The notes below the pieces were generated by a model. The model saw only the letters and a list, made by a program, of their open reading frames with translations. It had not been told where the DNA came from and did not search any database. From NCBI GenBank assembly GCA_021772595.1, contig JAJFLS010000141.1, forward strand, positions 1 to 13,458: a stretch of 13,458 bases of DNA, read 5' to 3'. This DNA is from Opitutales bacterium. GTDB taxonomy: Bacteria; Verrucomicrobiota; Verrucomicrobiia; Opitutales; Opitutaceae. Below are positions 7,919 through 13,458 of this stretch, one piece after another. The translations under genes were made by a program, and so were the position numbers. Within the stretch, counting starts at the first letter, position 1. Each line of letters begins with the position of its first letter.

Positions 7919-8944
7919 ATGCAGGATATCTGGCCGCAATTGAGAAACTGGGTAGCGGAAGGAACGCCCTTCGCTTTGGCGACGGTGGTCGAGGCGAGCC
8001 GCCCGTCGCCAAGAGGGATCGGCTCGGTGTTGGCGGTTCGTTCGGATGGGGAGCAGTTCATTGGCTCGGTGAGCGCGGGCTGCGTGGAGAGCGAAGTGAT
8101 CGAAGCGGCGAAAGCGTGCATGCTCGACGGAGAAACGCGCTGGCTGACGTTTGGGCCGGAAAACGGATTTCCCTGGGAGGTCTCGCTTTCGTGCGGCGGC
8201 GGGATTCGCGTACGCGTCGAGCCGTTCGCGGGGCAGGCGAATTCCGAGTTGAGCGCTCGCTTGTCTGAATTATTGGATACGCAAGAGAAGGGGCTGTTGC
8301 TTAGCTGCGGCATGGAGCATTGCTTGTTGCTGGAAGACGGTTCGGAGGTGGGCTCGGGAAGTGGATTGCCGGAGGAGTTGCTGGTCAAGGCGCGAGAGCA
8401 TTTCAAGTTGGGTGGCGGAACGGTTGAAATCGAATGGGGGGACACGCGGGCGTTGTTTCGCGTGCTGGATCGGCCGAAGCGGCTCTTTGTGATCGGCGCG
8501 GCGCACATCGCAATCCACTTGGTCGGATTCGCGCGGGCCTTGAACTTCGAAACTATCGTGATCGACCCTAGAGACGCGTACGCGCAGCTCGAGCGGTTTC
8601 CGGCGCCGCCGGATCAACTGATATGCGAGTGGCCCGGTCAGGCGCTGGCAGCATTCAATATCGGTCCAGGAGATTGCGTGGCGGCGATGACGCATGATCC
8701 GAAAATCGACGATGACGCGTTGAGCGTATTTCTGAAAAGCGAATGTGGATACATCGGAGCTCTCGGCAGCCGCAAGAGTCACGCGGCACGGCTGAAGCGA
8801 TTAGGGAAAGACGGTTTTAGCGAGAATACGCTCGCCCGTATTCGAGCGCCGATCGGTTTGAATATCGGAAGCGAAACGCCCGCCGAAATCGCTTTGAGCG
8901 TTATGGCCGAAATCGTCCAGTCGCGAAATTCTGGAGACGGATGA
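7919..8944 (+). CDS. xdhC: XdhC family protein (molybdenum cofactor insertion chaperone for xanthine-dehydrogenase-type enzymes)
   Basis: The protein has 341 residues from the ATG at 7919. Its N-terminal XdhC/CoxI domain shows FALATVVEASRPSPRGIG (residues 18-35), GSVSAGCVE (49-57) and SLSCGGGI (89-96). The C-terminal Rossmann-like XdhC_C domain shows VIGAAHIA (191-198), VIDPRDA (214-220), MTHD (257-260), YIGALGSRKS (278-287) and PIGLNIGSETPAEIA (311-325). Known XdhC proteins bind the molybdenum cofactor, help its sulfuration and insert it into xanthine dehydrogenase; a cytoplasmic location is expected. The family's usual SGGC is SAGC here. The stop overlaps the ATG of the next gene (ATGA), consistent with an operon. 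No xanthine dehydrogenase subunits are in view. An upstream in-frame GTG at 7865 is possible but less likely. Confidence 0.9.
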   Translation: MQDIWPQLRNWVAEGTPFALATVVEASRPSPRGIGSVLAVRSDGEQFIGSVSAGCVESEVIEAAKACMLDGETRWLTFGPENGFPWEVSLSCGGGIRVRVEPFAGQANSELSARLSELLDTQEKGLLLSCGMEHCLLLEDGSEVGSGSGLPEELLVKAREHFKLGGGTVEIEWGDTRALFRVLDRPKRLFVIGAAHIAIHLVGFARALNFETIVIDPRDAYAQLERFPAPPDQLICEWPGQALAAFNIGPGDCVAAMTHDPKIDDDALSVFLKSECGYIGALGSRKSHAARLKRLGKDGFSENTLARIRAPIGLNIGSETPAEIALSVMAEIVQSRNSGDG

Positions 8945-9552
8945 GCGCGTCGCTGAGAATCGCGGCAATCGTGCTTGCCGCCGGTCAGTCCAAGCGAATG
9001 GGCGCTGTGAACAAGCTGCTGATGGAAGTCGAGGGCGTACCGATGATTAGGCGCGTGGTCGATGCTGTCCGTGGTGGAGGCGTGAGCGAAATTTTCGTCG
9101 TGACCGGTTTCGAGCGAGAGCGGATTGAATCTTGTTTGCAAGGGAGCGATGTGGAGTTCGTTTTCAATGAGAACTTCGAAGAGGGAATGGGTGCATCGCT
9201 AGCCGCAGGAGCGAAAGCGATCGGACGAGATTGCGTAGATGGAATTCTTGTTTGCCTTGGAGACTTGCCTTCTCTGAGGGCGGAAACGGTGGCGTGGGTC
9301 GTGCGGGAATTCAGGGAAGCTGGAGGCGATCGAATCGTCGTGCCGATCTACAAGAATCGCCGCGGGCATCCAATCGTTTTCCTCGTGCGTTATCTGTCTT
9401 CGCTTGAATGCTTGAGCGGCGATGTGGGAGCCAAGGAACTGATTCGCCGGGAGAGAGATTGCGTGTTGGAGGTGGAGGTTGTGGATGAAGGGATTATCCG
9501 GGACTTGGATACGATCGACCATAGTGGATCCTCGACGAGCGATCTGGATTGA
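8941..9552 (+). CDS. MocA/MobA-like nucleotidyltransferase (molybdenum cofactor cytidylyl- or guanylyltransferase family)
   Basis: The protein has 203 residues, typical of the MocA group. It has the nucleotidyltransferase signature LAAGQSKRMG (12-21), NKLL (24-27), GMGASL (82-87), CLGDLPS (105-111, with the metal-binding Asp), GHPI (142-145), SGDVGAKELI (159-168) and RDLDTIDH (187-194). Members transfer CMP (MocA) or GMP (MobA) from CTP or GTP to molybdopterin. The coupling to xdhC and the NKLL and GDVGAK segments favour MocA, making the cytosine dinucleotide cofactor used by xanthine-dehydrogenase-family enzymes (inference). Its ATG overlaps the xdhC stop by 4 nt, and GGAG at 8933-8936 gives a good ribosome binding site. 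The exact nucleotide preference cannot be read from the sequence. Confidence 0.88.
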   Translation: MSASLRIAAIVLAAGQSKRMGAVNKLLMEVEGVPMIRRVVDAVRGGGVSEIFVVTGFERERIESCLQGSDVEFVFNENFEEGMGASLAAGAKAIGRDCVDGILVCLGDLPSLRAETVAWVVREFREAGGDRIVVPIYKNRRGHPIVFLVRYLSSLECLSGDVGAKELIRRERDCVLEVEVVDEGIIRDLDTIDHSGSSTSDLD

Positions 9553-9652
9553 TAATTAGCTTTACAGTCCAAACGGTCTTCTTGTTCTATATAGCCGAAT
9601 CCAATGAGGGCTTTCGCTCTCGTATTGTAAGGAACTAATAACCAACTATTGT

Positions 9653-10528
9653 ATGAAAAAAGCATTCGCGTTGTTTTCAACGGCGACAATATCGCTGGGA
9701 TCTTTATCTGGCGCTGATTATAAAGGAGAGGTGGAGACTGGCTTCCTCTTTCAAGATATGCAGGATGGGGAAACAGACGGATACGCTATTTCGGCTTCGA
9801 TTTTCACAAAACCTATTGTCCATGGCGGGAATGCGCCGAACGAGGAGCTCTTGTTTGCGGAACGTGTTGGAGTCCTGGACTTGGCGTACGGAGAAACGGA
9901 TACCAGTTTCGGTGCTCTCGCTGGATTTGAGGATGAGAGGAAGTCCTTCGGGGCGACCTATACGCATCGTCAGTCTAGCTCGCGTCATGGTTTCGAATTT
10001 TCTTGGAATAATGAGGAGTCGGATGTGACGATTCCGTCGATTAATCTTGGAAACATATTTGGGTCATCAGTGCCCATTGAGTTCGAAATAGAGTTCGAGG
10101 CGATTGGAGGTGGGTACTTCTACTATATGGACGATGGCTTCATTTTAGGAGTGGACGTTTTGCACACCGAAATTTCGGGAAACGGCGCGGGACAGATTTC
10201 CGCTGGAGACGGAGAATTCTGGATATACGGCGTTTCTGCTCGAAGATTGTTCGAGTTGCTAAACGACAAGTGGTTCGTTGTCGAAGGCGGTCTTAATTGG
10301 GTGGATACACAAACGTCGGATCACATTGCGATTAGCCTCGATGGCATCTATTATTTCTCCCGTGAAACGGGCCTTAGCCTTGGAGTCGCGACGACCGACG
10401 AGTTCGACGATGCGACAATCAAGGCCGGTCTGGCCCACTATTTTAAAGACAACTTCGCTGTGGAGGTATCGATCAGCAACAATGACCGCATCGAGGAGTA
10501 CGGTATCGGAGGGAAGCTGAGGTTCTAG
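9653..10528 (+). CDS. Putative outer-membrane beta-barrel protein
   Basis: The protein has 291 residues. The signal peptide covers residues 1 to about 21 (MKKAFALF, then LSGA). The mature part is rich in alternating hydrophobic and polar strands with Gly and aromatic residues, and ends GIGGKLRF with a C-terminal Phe, typical of the outer-membrane insertion signal. Tyr/Phe pairs such as GGYFYYMDDGF (152-162) and DGIYYFSRETGLSLG (230-244) look like barrel hairpins. I do not recognise a named family; a small porin or a structural barrel are both possible. The gene seems more AT-rich than its neighbours. No Shine-Dalgarno precedes the ATG; the start is set by the signal peptide. The 100-bp gap upstream contains a short hairpin at 9604-9623. 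The stop codon shares CTAG with the stop of the convergent amidase gene. Confidence 0.75.
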   Translation: MKKAFALFSTATISLGSLSGADYKGEVETGFLFQDMQDGETDGYAISASIFTKPIVHGGNAPNEELLFAERVGVLDLAYGETDTSFGALAGFEDERKSFGATYTHRQSSSRHGFEFSWNNEESDVTIPSINLGNIFGSSVPIEFEIEFEAIGGGYFYYMDDGFILGVDVLHTEISGNGAGQISAGDGEFWIYGVSARRLFELLNDKWFVVEGGLNWVDTQTSDHIAISLDGIYYFSRETGLSLGVATTDEFDDATIKAGLAHYFKDNFAVEVSISNNDRIEEYGIGGKLRF

Positions 10529-11499
10529 CCTTTCTTTCGGTCGGCGAGGATTCCTTGGCAGAGCCAGTTGGCGAGGGCTTCGCGGTTGCCGGACTGGAGG
10601 ATGCGCTTTTGGTCGCGGGCGTTGTGGATGTTGCCTAGCTCCATGAACACGACTGGTGGAGTGGTGTTGTCGATCATGTAGAGATTGCGGGTGGAGACCG
10701 TGCCTTCATAGGAACGGTTGGGTTGGGCGGCTTTGTATTTCGCTCGCATCGTGTCGCGTAGAACGGTTGCGAGGCGTTTGCCCTTCGCACTCGTTTTGTG
10801 GTGGTAGAAGAAAACGTCTATATCCTGGTTGCGGCTGCGACCATCTATGTGGACGACGAGACAGCGGGCGTAGGCGTAGTTCGGAGTTTGCTTGTGGAGG
10901 CGGTTGACTGCATCGGCGCGTTGCTTGAGGCGTTGCCGCTGGTTGGATGGGATCTTGAGGCTGGGATAGCAAACTTCGGTTTTGTTGTTCTTGAGATAGC
11001 GGTCGTCGCGGATGCCGACATTCGGGTCGCGGATGATGAAGTGGACTTGAGCTCCGTGGCTCATGAGCCGTCGCCCGAGTCGGAGCGTTACGTCGTAGGC
11101 GTATTCATCTTCTGTGACAATGCGTCCGGAGACTTTTCCGACCGCACCGGGGTCGGGGCCGCCGTGACCACTAACGAGGTAGAACACGCAGCCTTTAAGG
11201 GCGTTGTCGATACGCTCGACGTTTTGATGAATCTTTCCGAGAAGAGGTTCGACGATGGAGTCCGAGCTCGATTCAGGAAGCTTGTAAGAGCGATTCTGGT
11301 ACAACGCGTTGTTCGGTCCAATGTTCGCTTTGTTGATTTCAACGAACGTCTCGAAGCTTTCCTTTCCGGAAAGTCCGTTGCGCTTGAGGAGTTGGTAGAT
11401 GCCTTCGCCTTTTTGGGCGGTAGTAGTTTTCGCGTTCGCGAATGGAGCGAGGAATGCGAAGAAAACGAGGAGGGTAAGGATGGTGAGAGATCGGGGCAT
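10525..11499 (-). CDS. Secreted N-acetylmuramoyl-L-alanine amidase (LysM-like domain plus Amidase_3)
   Basis: The protein has 324 residues. A Sec signal peptide covers 1-23 (hydrophobic core, then ANA). Residues 28-75 resemble a LysM-like peptidoglycan-binding module (KGEGIYQLLKRNGLS, FVEINKANIG, YKLP). The catalytic Amidase_3 domain spans about 105-318: VSGHGGPDPGAVG (109-121, zinc ligand H112), DEYAYDV (131-137, E132), CLVVHIDGRS (213-222, H217) and VVFMELGNIHN (283-293, catalytic E287). All four expected zinc or catalytic residues are present. Such enzymes cut the amide bond between N-acetylmuramic acid and L-Ala in the periplasm during cell separation or wall turnover. No LytM-type activator is nearby. 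The ATG was chosen for the signal peptide; no strong Shine-Dalgarno is visible. The gene converges on the barrel-protein gene. Confidence 0.88.
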   Translation of the reverse strand: MPRSLTILTLLVFFAFLAPFANAKTTTAQKGEGIYQLLKRNGLSGKESFETFVEINKANIGPNNALYQNRSYKLPESSSDSIVEPLLGKIHQNVERIDNALKGCVFYLVSGHGGPDPGAVGKVSGRIVTEDEYAYDVTLRLGRRLMSHGAQVHFIIRDPNVGIRDDRYLKNNKTEVCYPSLKIPSNQRQRLKQRADAVNRLHKQTPNYAYARCLVVHIDGRSRNQDIDVFFYHHKTSAKGKRLATVLRDTMRAKYKAAQPNRSYEGTVSTRNLYMIDNTTPPVVFMELGNIHNARDQKRILQSGNREALANWLCQGILADRKKG

Positions 11500-11582
11500 T
11501 GTGATTAGAGGTTTCTGAATGTTCCTTCTATGGCTTTTGGGGCGTCTTGACCTGACGATTTGGGCAAAATATCCATAGTAGG

Positions 11583-11611
11583 ACTATATTGCCTATAAAT
11601 TTATGCAAAAA
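11583..11611 (-). promoter_or_regulatory. Possible promoter for the amidase gene
   Basis: On the minus strand TATAGT (11588-11583, 5 of 6 to the -10 consensus) lies 17 nt from TTTTTG (11611-11606), a poor -35. The region is AT-rich. It overlaps the T-run of the gnd terminator and would give a leader of about 75 nt. Weak call based only on the -10 match and position. Confidence 0.3.
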
Positions 11612-11635
11612 AGCCAGCTCCTAGGAGCTGGCTTT
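11607..11635 (-). terminator. Rho-independent terminator of gnd
   Basis: Positions 11610-11635 are a perfect 26-nt palindrome. As RNA it gives an 11-bp stem (AAAGCCAGCTC with GAGCTGGCTTT) and a CTAG loop. Read on the minus strand it begins about 50 nt past the gnd stop and runs into six consecutive Ts, the textbook arrangement. The plus-strand reading has only a short T-run before GAAAAA, so termination in that direction would be weaker. Confidence 0.9.
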
Positions 11636-11686
11636 GAAAAAGGTGGCATTGTGATCGCGATCGGCGATCACGGCTAGAGGGATGCT

Positions 11687-13189
11687 TTACGCTTCGATCT
11701 GGGGGCGAGTGGGGTCGGGCCAGTCGATGTGGTAGAACTTTCCTCGCTCCTGGTCGACGCGTTCGTAGGTGTGGGCTCCAAAGTAGTCGCGCTGCGCTTG
11801 CAGGAGGTTCGCAGGGAGGCGCTCGCTGCGGTAGCTGTCGTAGTAGGCAAGCGAGGACATGAAGGTCGGGATGGCGACGCCGCTGGTGGCCGCGGCTGCG
11901 ACGACTTTGCGCCAGTTGGCTTGGCAGCGGTCGATCTCGCCCATGAAGTAGGGGTCGAGGAGGAGGTTGGCCAAGTTGGGATCGCGTTGGTAGGCCTCGT
12001 AGATCTTCTGGAGGAAGGCGGCGCGGATGATGCAGCCTCCGCGGAAAATCATGGAGATGGCTCCGAAGTCGAGGTTCCAGCCGTATTCTTCTTGAGCTGC
12101 GCGCATGAGCTGGAAGCCTTGGGCGTAGGAGCAGATCTTCGAGCAGTAGAGAGCGTCGTGGATGGCTTGGATGAACGTGTCCTTGTCGCCGTCGAAGGCG
12201 TCGAAGGTTGCTGTGATTATCTTGGATGCGGCGACGCGTTCTTCTTTGACGGCGCTGAGGCAGCGGGCGAAGACGGCTTCGGCGATCGAAGGGGCGGGGA
12301 TGCCCATGTCGAGCGCGTTGACGGATGTCCATTTGCCCGTGCCTTTCTGGCCGGCGGTGTCGAGCACAATGTCGACGAAGGGCTTGCCGGTGACGGGATC
12401 GGTCTGCTGGAGAATGTCGGTGGTGATTTCGATGAGGAAGGAGTCGAGGAGGCCTTCGTTCCAACGGCCGAAGACGTCGCTCATTTCCTTCGGCTCCATG
12501 CCGAGGAGCTGGGACATGAGCGTGTAGGCTTCGCAGATCATCTGCATGTCGCCGTACTCGATGCCGTTGTGGACCATCTTGACGTAGTGGCCGGCTCCGT
12601 TTTCGCCGATGTAAGTGGTACAGGTGACTCCGCCTTCGACGGGCTTGCCGGGCGCGGCGCCTTCGATGGGCTTGCCGGTGTCGGCGTCGACTTTGGCGGC
12701 GATGGCTTCCCAGATGGGTTTGAGCTCGTTCCAGGCGGACTCTTTGCCGCCGGGCATGAGGGAGGGGCCGAAGCGGGCGCCTTCTTCGCCGCCGGAGACG
12801 CCGGAGCCGACGAAGCGGAAGCCTTTTTCGTTGAGGTCCTTTTCGCGGCGGATCGTGTCGGTCCAGAGGGCGTTGCCTCCGTCGATGATGATGTCGTCCG
12901 GGTCGAGCAGGGGCAGGAGCCCTCCGATGACGGCGTCTGTGGCGCGGCCGGCTTGGACGAGAATGACGATTTTGCGCGGGCGCTTGATCGATTCGACGAA
13001 CGCTTCGAGCGATTGGGCTCCGTAGAGGCCGCCAGGCGTGTCCGGATTTTCGGCAACGAACGCGTCGGTCTTGGACGTCGTTCGGTTGTAGACCGAGATG
13101 CGGAAGCCGTGGTCGGCAATGTTGAGAGCGAGATTTTGACCCATGACCGCGAGGCCTACGAGTCCTATGTCGGATTGTGATTTTGACAT
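11687..13189 (-). CDS. gnd: 6-phosphogluconate dehydrogenase, decarboxylating (NADP-dependent)
   Basis: The protein has 500 residues from the ATG at 13189. It converts 6-phosphogluconate to ribulose 5-phosphate and CO2 in the oxidative pentose phosphate pathway. The NADP-binding fold shows GLVGLAVMGQNLALN (9-23) and NRT (35-37). Substrate and catalytic motifs are GVSGGEEGAR (130-139) and KMVHNGIEYGDMQ (204-216, with K204, H207 and E211 as the equivalents of the known catalytic residues). RGGCIIRAAF (383-392) and the C-terminal YFGAHTYER (469-477) complete the family pattern. It is longer than the usual 468-484 residues because of an insertion at about 167-186 that contains a short tandem repeat. 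An upstream extension of the frame to 13387 lacks family residues and crosses a palindrome, so the ATG at 13189 is preferred. No clear Shine-Dalgarno. It is transcribed alone and ends at the terminator at 11607-11635. Confidence 0.96.
   Translation of the reverse strand: MSKSQSDIGLVGLAVMGQNLALNIADHGFRISVYNRTTSKTDAFVAENPDTPGGLYGAQSLEAFVESIKRPRKIVILVQAGRATDAVIGGLLPLLDPDDIIIDGGNALWTDTIRREKDLNEKGFRFVGSGVSGGEEGARFGPSLMPGGKESAWNELKPIWEAIAAKVDADTGKPIEGAAPGKPVEGGVTCTTYIGENGAGHYVKMVHNGIEYGDMQMICEAYTLMSQLLGMEPKEMSDVFGRWNEGLLDSFLIEITTDILQQTDPVTGKPFVDIVLDTAGQKGTGKWTSVNALDMGIPAPSIAEAVFARCLSAVKEERVAASKIITATFDAFDGDKDTFIQAIHDALYCSKICSYAQGFQLMRAAQEEYGWNLDFGAISMIFRGGCIIRAAFLQKIYEAYQRDPNLANLLLDPYFMGEIDRCQANWRKVVAAAATSGVAIPTFMSSLAYYDSYRSERLPANLLQAQRDYFGAHTYERVDQERGKFYHIDWPDPTRPQIEA
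12632..12678 (-). repeat. 27-bp-period tandem repeat inside gnd
   Basis: Twenty-base segments at 12632-12651 and 12659-12678 differ at one base only. They encode the protein repeat GKPIEGAAP then GKPVEGGVT. The segment lies in the extra loop just before the conserved YIGENGAGHYVKM, so it is an in-frame expansion that leaves the catalytic core intact. Confidence 0.7.
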
Positions 13190-13213
13190 CGGTAGTTTCG
13201 GTTTTGAGCGGGC

Positions 13214-13243
13214 TATACAAGGGGTCGCTCTTGCCGCCATCAA
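13214..13243 (-). promoter_or_regulatory. Possible gnd promoter
   Basis: On the minus strand TTGATG (13243-13238) and TGTATA (13219-13214) are 18 nt apart, about 25 nt before the gnd ATG. The match to consensus is partial (4 of 6 and 3 of 6). Position is the main support. Confidence 0.28.
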
Positions 13244-13267
13244 GCTTGAAACCGTGTTCTTGGCGAT

Positions 13268-13291
13268 TTGTTCACACACGTGTGTGAACAA
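13268..13291. promoter_or_regulatory. Perfect 24-bp palindrome upstream of gnd, probable regulator operator
   Basis: The half-site TTGTTCACACAC is followed directly by its exact reverse complement, with a central CG step. It lies 78 bp before the gnd ATG in non-coding DNA and has no T-run, so it is not a terminator. A contiguous symmetric site with a central CG resembles LacI-family operators; GntR or TetR types are also possible (inference). If the weak promoter at 13214-13243 is right, the site lies upstream of its -35, a position suited to activation or to another start. Confidence 0.55.
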
Positions 13292-13334
13292 GTCTATGTT
13301 CTCTGCGTCGATTGGCGGATGAAGTGTCGAGGAT

Positions 13335-13355
13335 CGGAACGACGCAGTCGTTCCG
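13335..13355. other. Perfect 9-bp-stem hairpin, possible REP-like element
   Basis: CGGAACGAC and GTCGTTCCG pair perfectly around a GCA loop. It lies about 150 bp upstream of gnd, in DNA with no gene. No T-run follows on either strand. It could be a repetitive extragenic palindrome, the end of a gene beyond the right edge, or a regulatory hairpin. Apart from this and the 24-bp palindrome, I see nothing supportable in 13190-13458; a weak GGAGC/GCTCC inverted repeat is at 13378-13398. Confidence 0.4.
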
Positions 13356-13458
13356 CTACGGGAGCTGGACGAGCGTGGGAGCGTCAATTTCTGGCTCCTA
13401 AGGTAGCATCGGGAGAAAGGCCCCAGCGACCGCTTTGAGACCGTTTAAATTACAACGT

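Noticed and set aside
11729..13180. Long plus-strand open frame (483 codons) opposite gnd
   Set aside because: It is the antisense shadow of gnd; its composition is dominated by Val, Gly, Asp and Glu from the complement of biased codons and it has no family motif.
11601..13220. Long second minus-strand open frame (539 codons) overlapping gnd
   Set aside because: It is extremely rich in Arg, His and Pro, a typical out-of-frame product of GC-biased codons; gnd in the other frame is unmistakable.
13268..13291. The 24-bp palindrome as an intrinsic terminator
   Set aside because: No T-run follows on either strand, and the sequence of alternating CA/GT steps is unlike the GC-rich stem seen at 11610-11635.
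13190..13387. 66-residue N-terminal extension of gnd to an upstream ATG
   Set aside because: The added residues are unlike the family, and the extension would cross the 24-bp palindrome. The conserved NADP-binding fold begins right after the ATG at 13189.

Overview
The window looks like chromosomal DNA of a moderately GC-rich Gram-negative bacterium, most likely a Verrucomicrobiota of the Opitutae type (inference). Three things point there: a DUF1800/DUF1501 gene set of the kind common in Verrucomicrobiota and Planctomycetota, a large exported protein that ends in two copies of a 'NISAR..G...LI.GFVI.G...VLIR.(I/V)GP' module familiar from Verrucomicrobia exported proteins, and an outer-membrane beta-barrel protein ending in Phe. 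Most starts lack a clear Shine-Dalgarno sequence. No tRNA, rRNA, CRISPR array, transposase or phage gene was seen.

Positions 1-7501 (all minus strand) hold a secretion-related cluster. In transcription order it runs: DUF1800 protein (7501-5873), Tat-signal DUF1501 protein (5845-4472), a 948-residue exported protein with NxxGxxAF-type repeats, two Ig-like domains and two tail modules (4475-1629, overlapping the DUF1501 stop by 4 nt), a 260-bp gap, then a second DUF1800 paralogue (1368 leftwards) that runs off the window edge after 456 codons. The first three genes look like one operon. The paralogue is probably the start of a second unit.

Positions 7502-7918 are a divergent intergenic region. 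Positions 7919-9552 (plus) carry a translationally coupled pair, an XdhC-family protein and a MocA/MobA-like nucleotidyltransferase, which mature the molybdenum cofactor for xanthine-dehydrogenase-type enzymes. No such enzyme is in view.

Positions 9653-10528 (plus) encode an orphan outer-membrane beta-barrel protein. It converges with a secreted LysM-like plus Amidase_3 N-acetylmuramoyl-L-alanine amidase (11499-10525, minus), and the two genes end in the same CTAG. A near-ideal intrinsic terminator (11607-11635) separates the amidase from gnd (13189-11687, minus), the decarboxylating 6-phosphogluconate dehydrogenase of the pentose phosphate pathway. Upstream of gnd is a gene-free stretch with a perfect 24-bp palindrome (a probable operator) and a perfect 9-bp-stem hairpin.

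The least-explained part is the DUF1800-DUF1501-exported-protein triad with its duplicated DUF1800 gene. The remaining genes are ordinary housekeeping or envelope genes.
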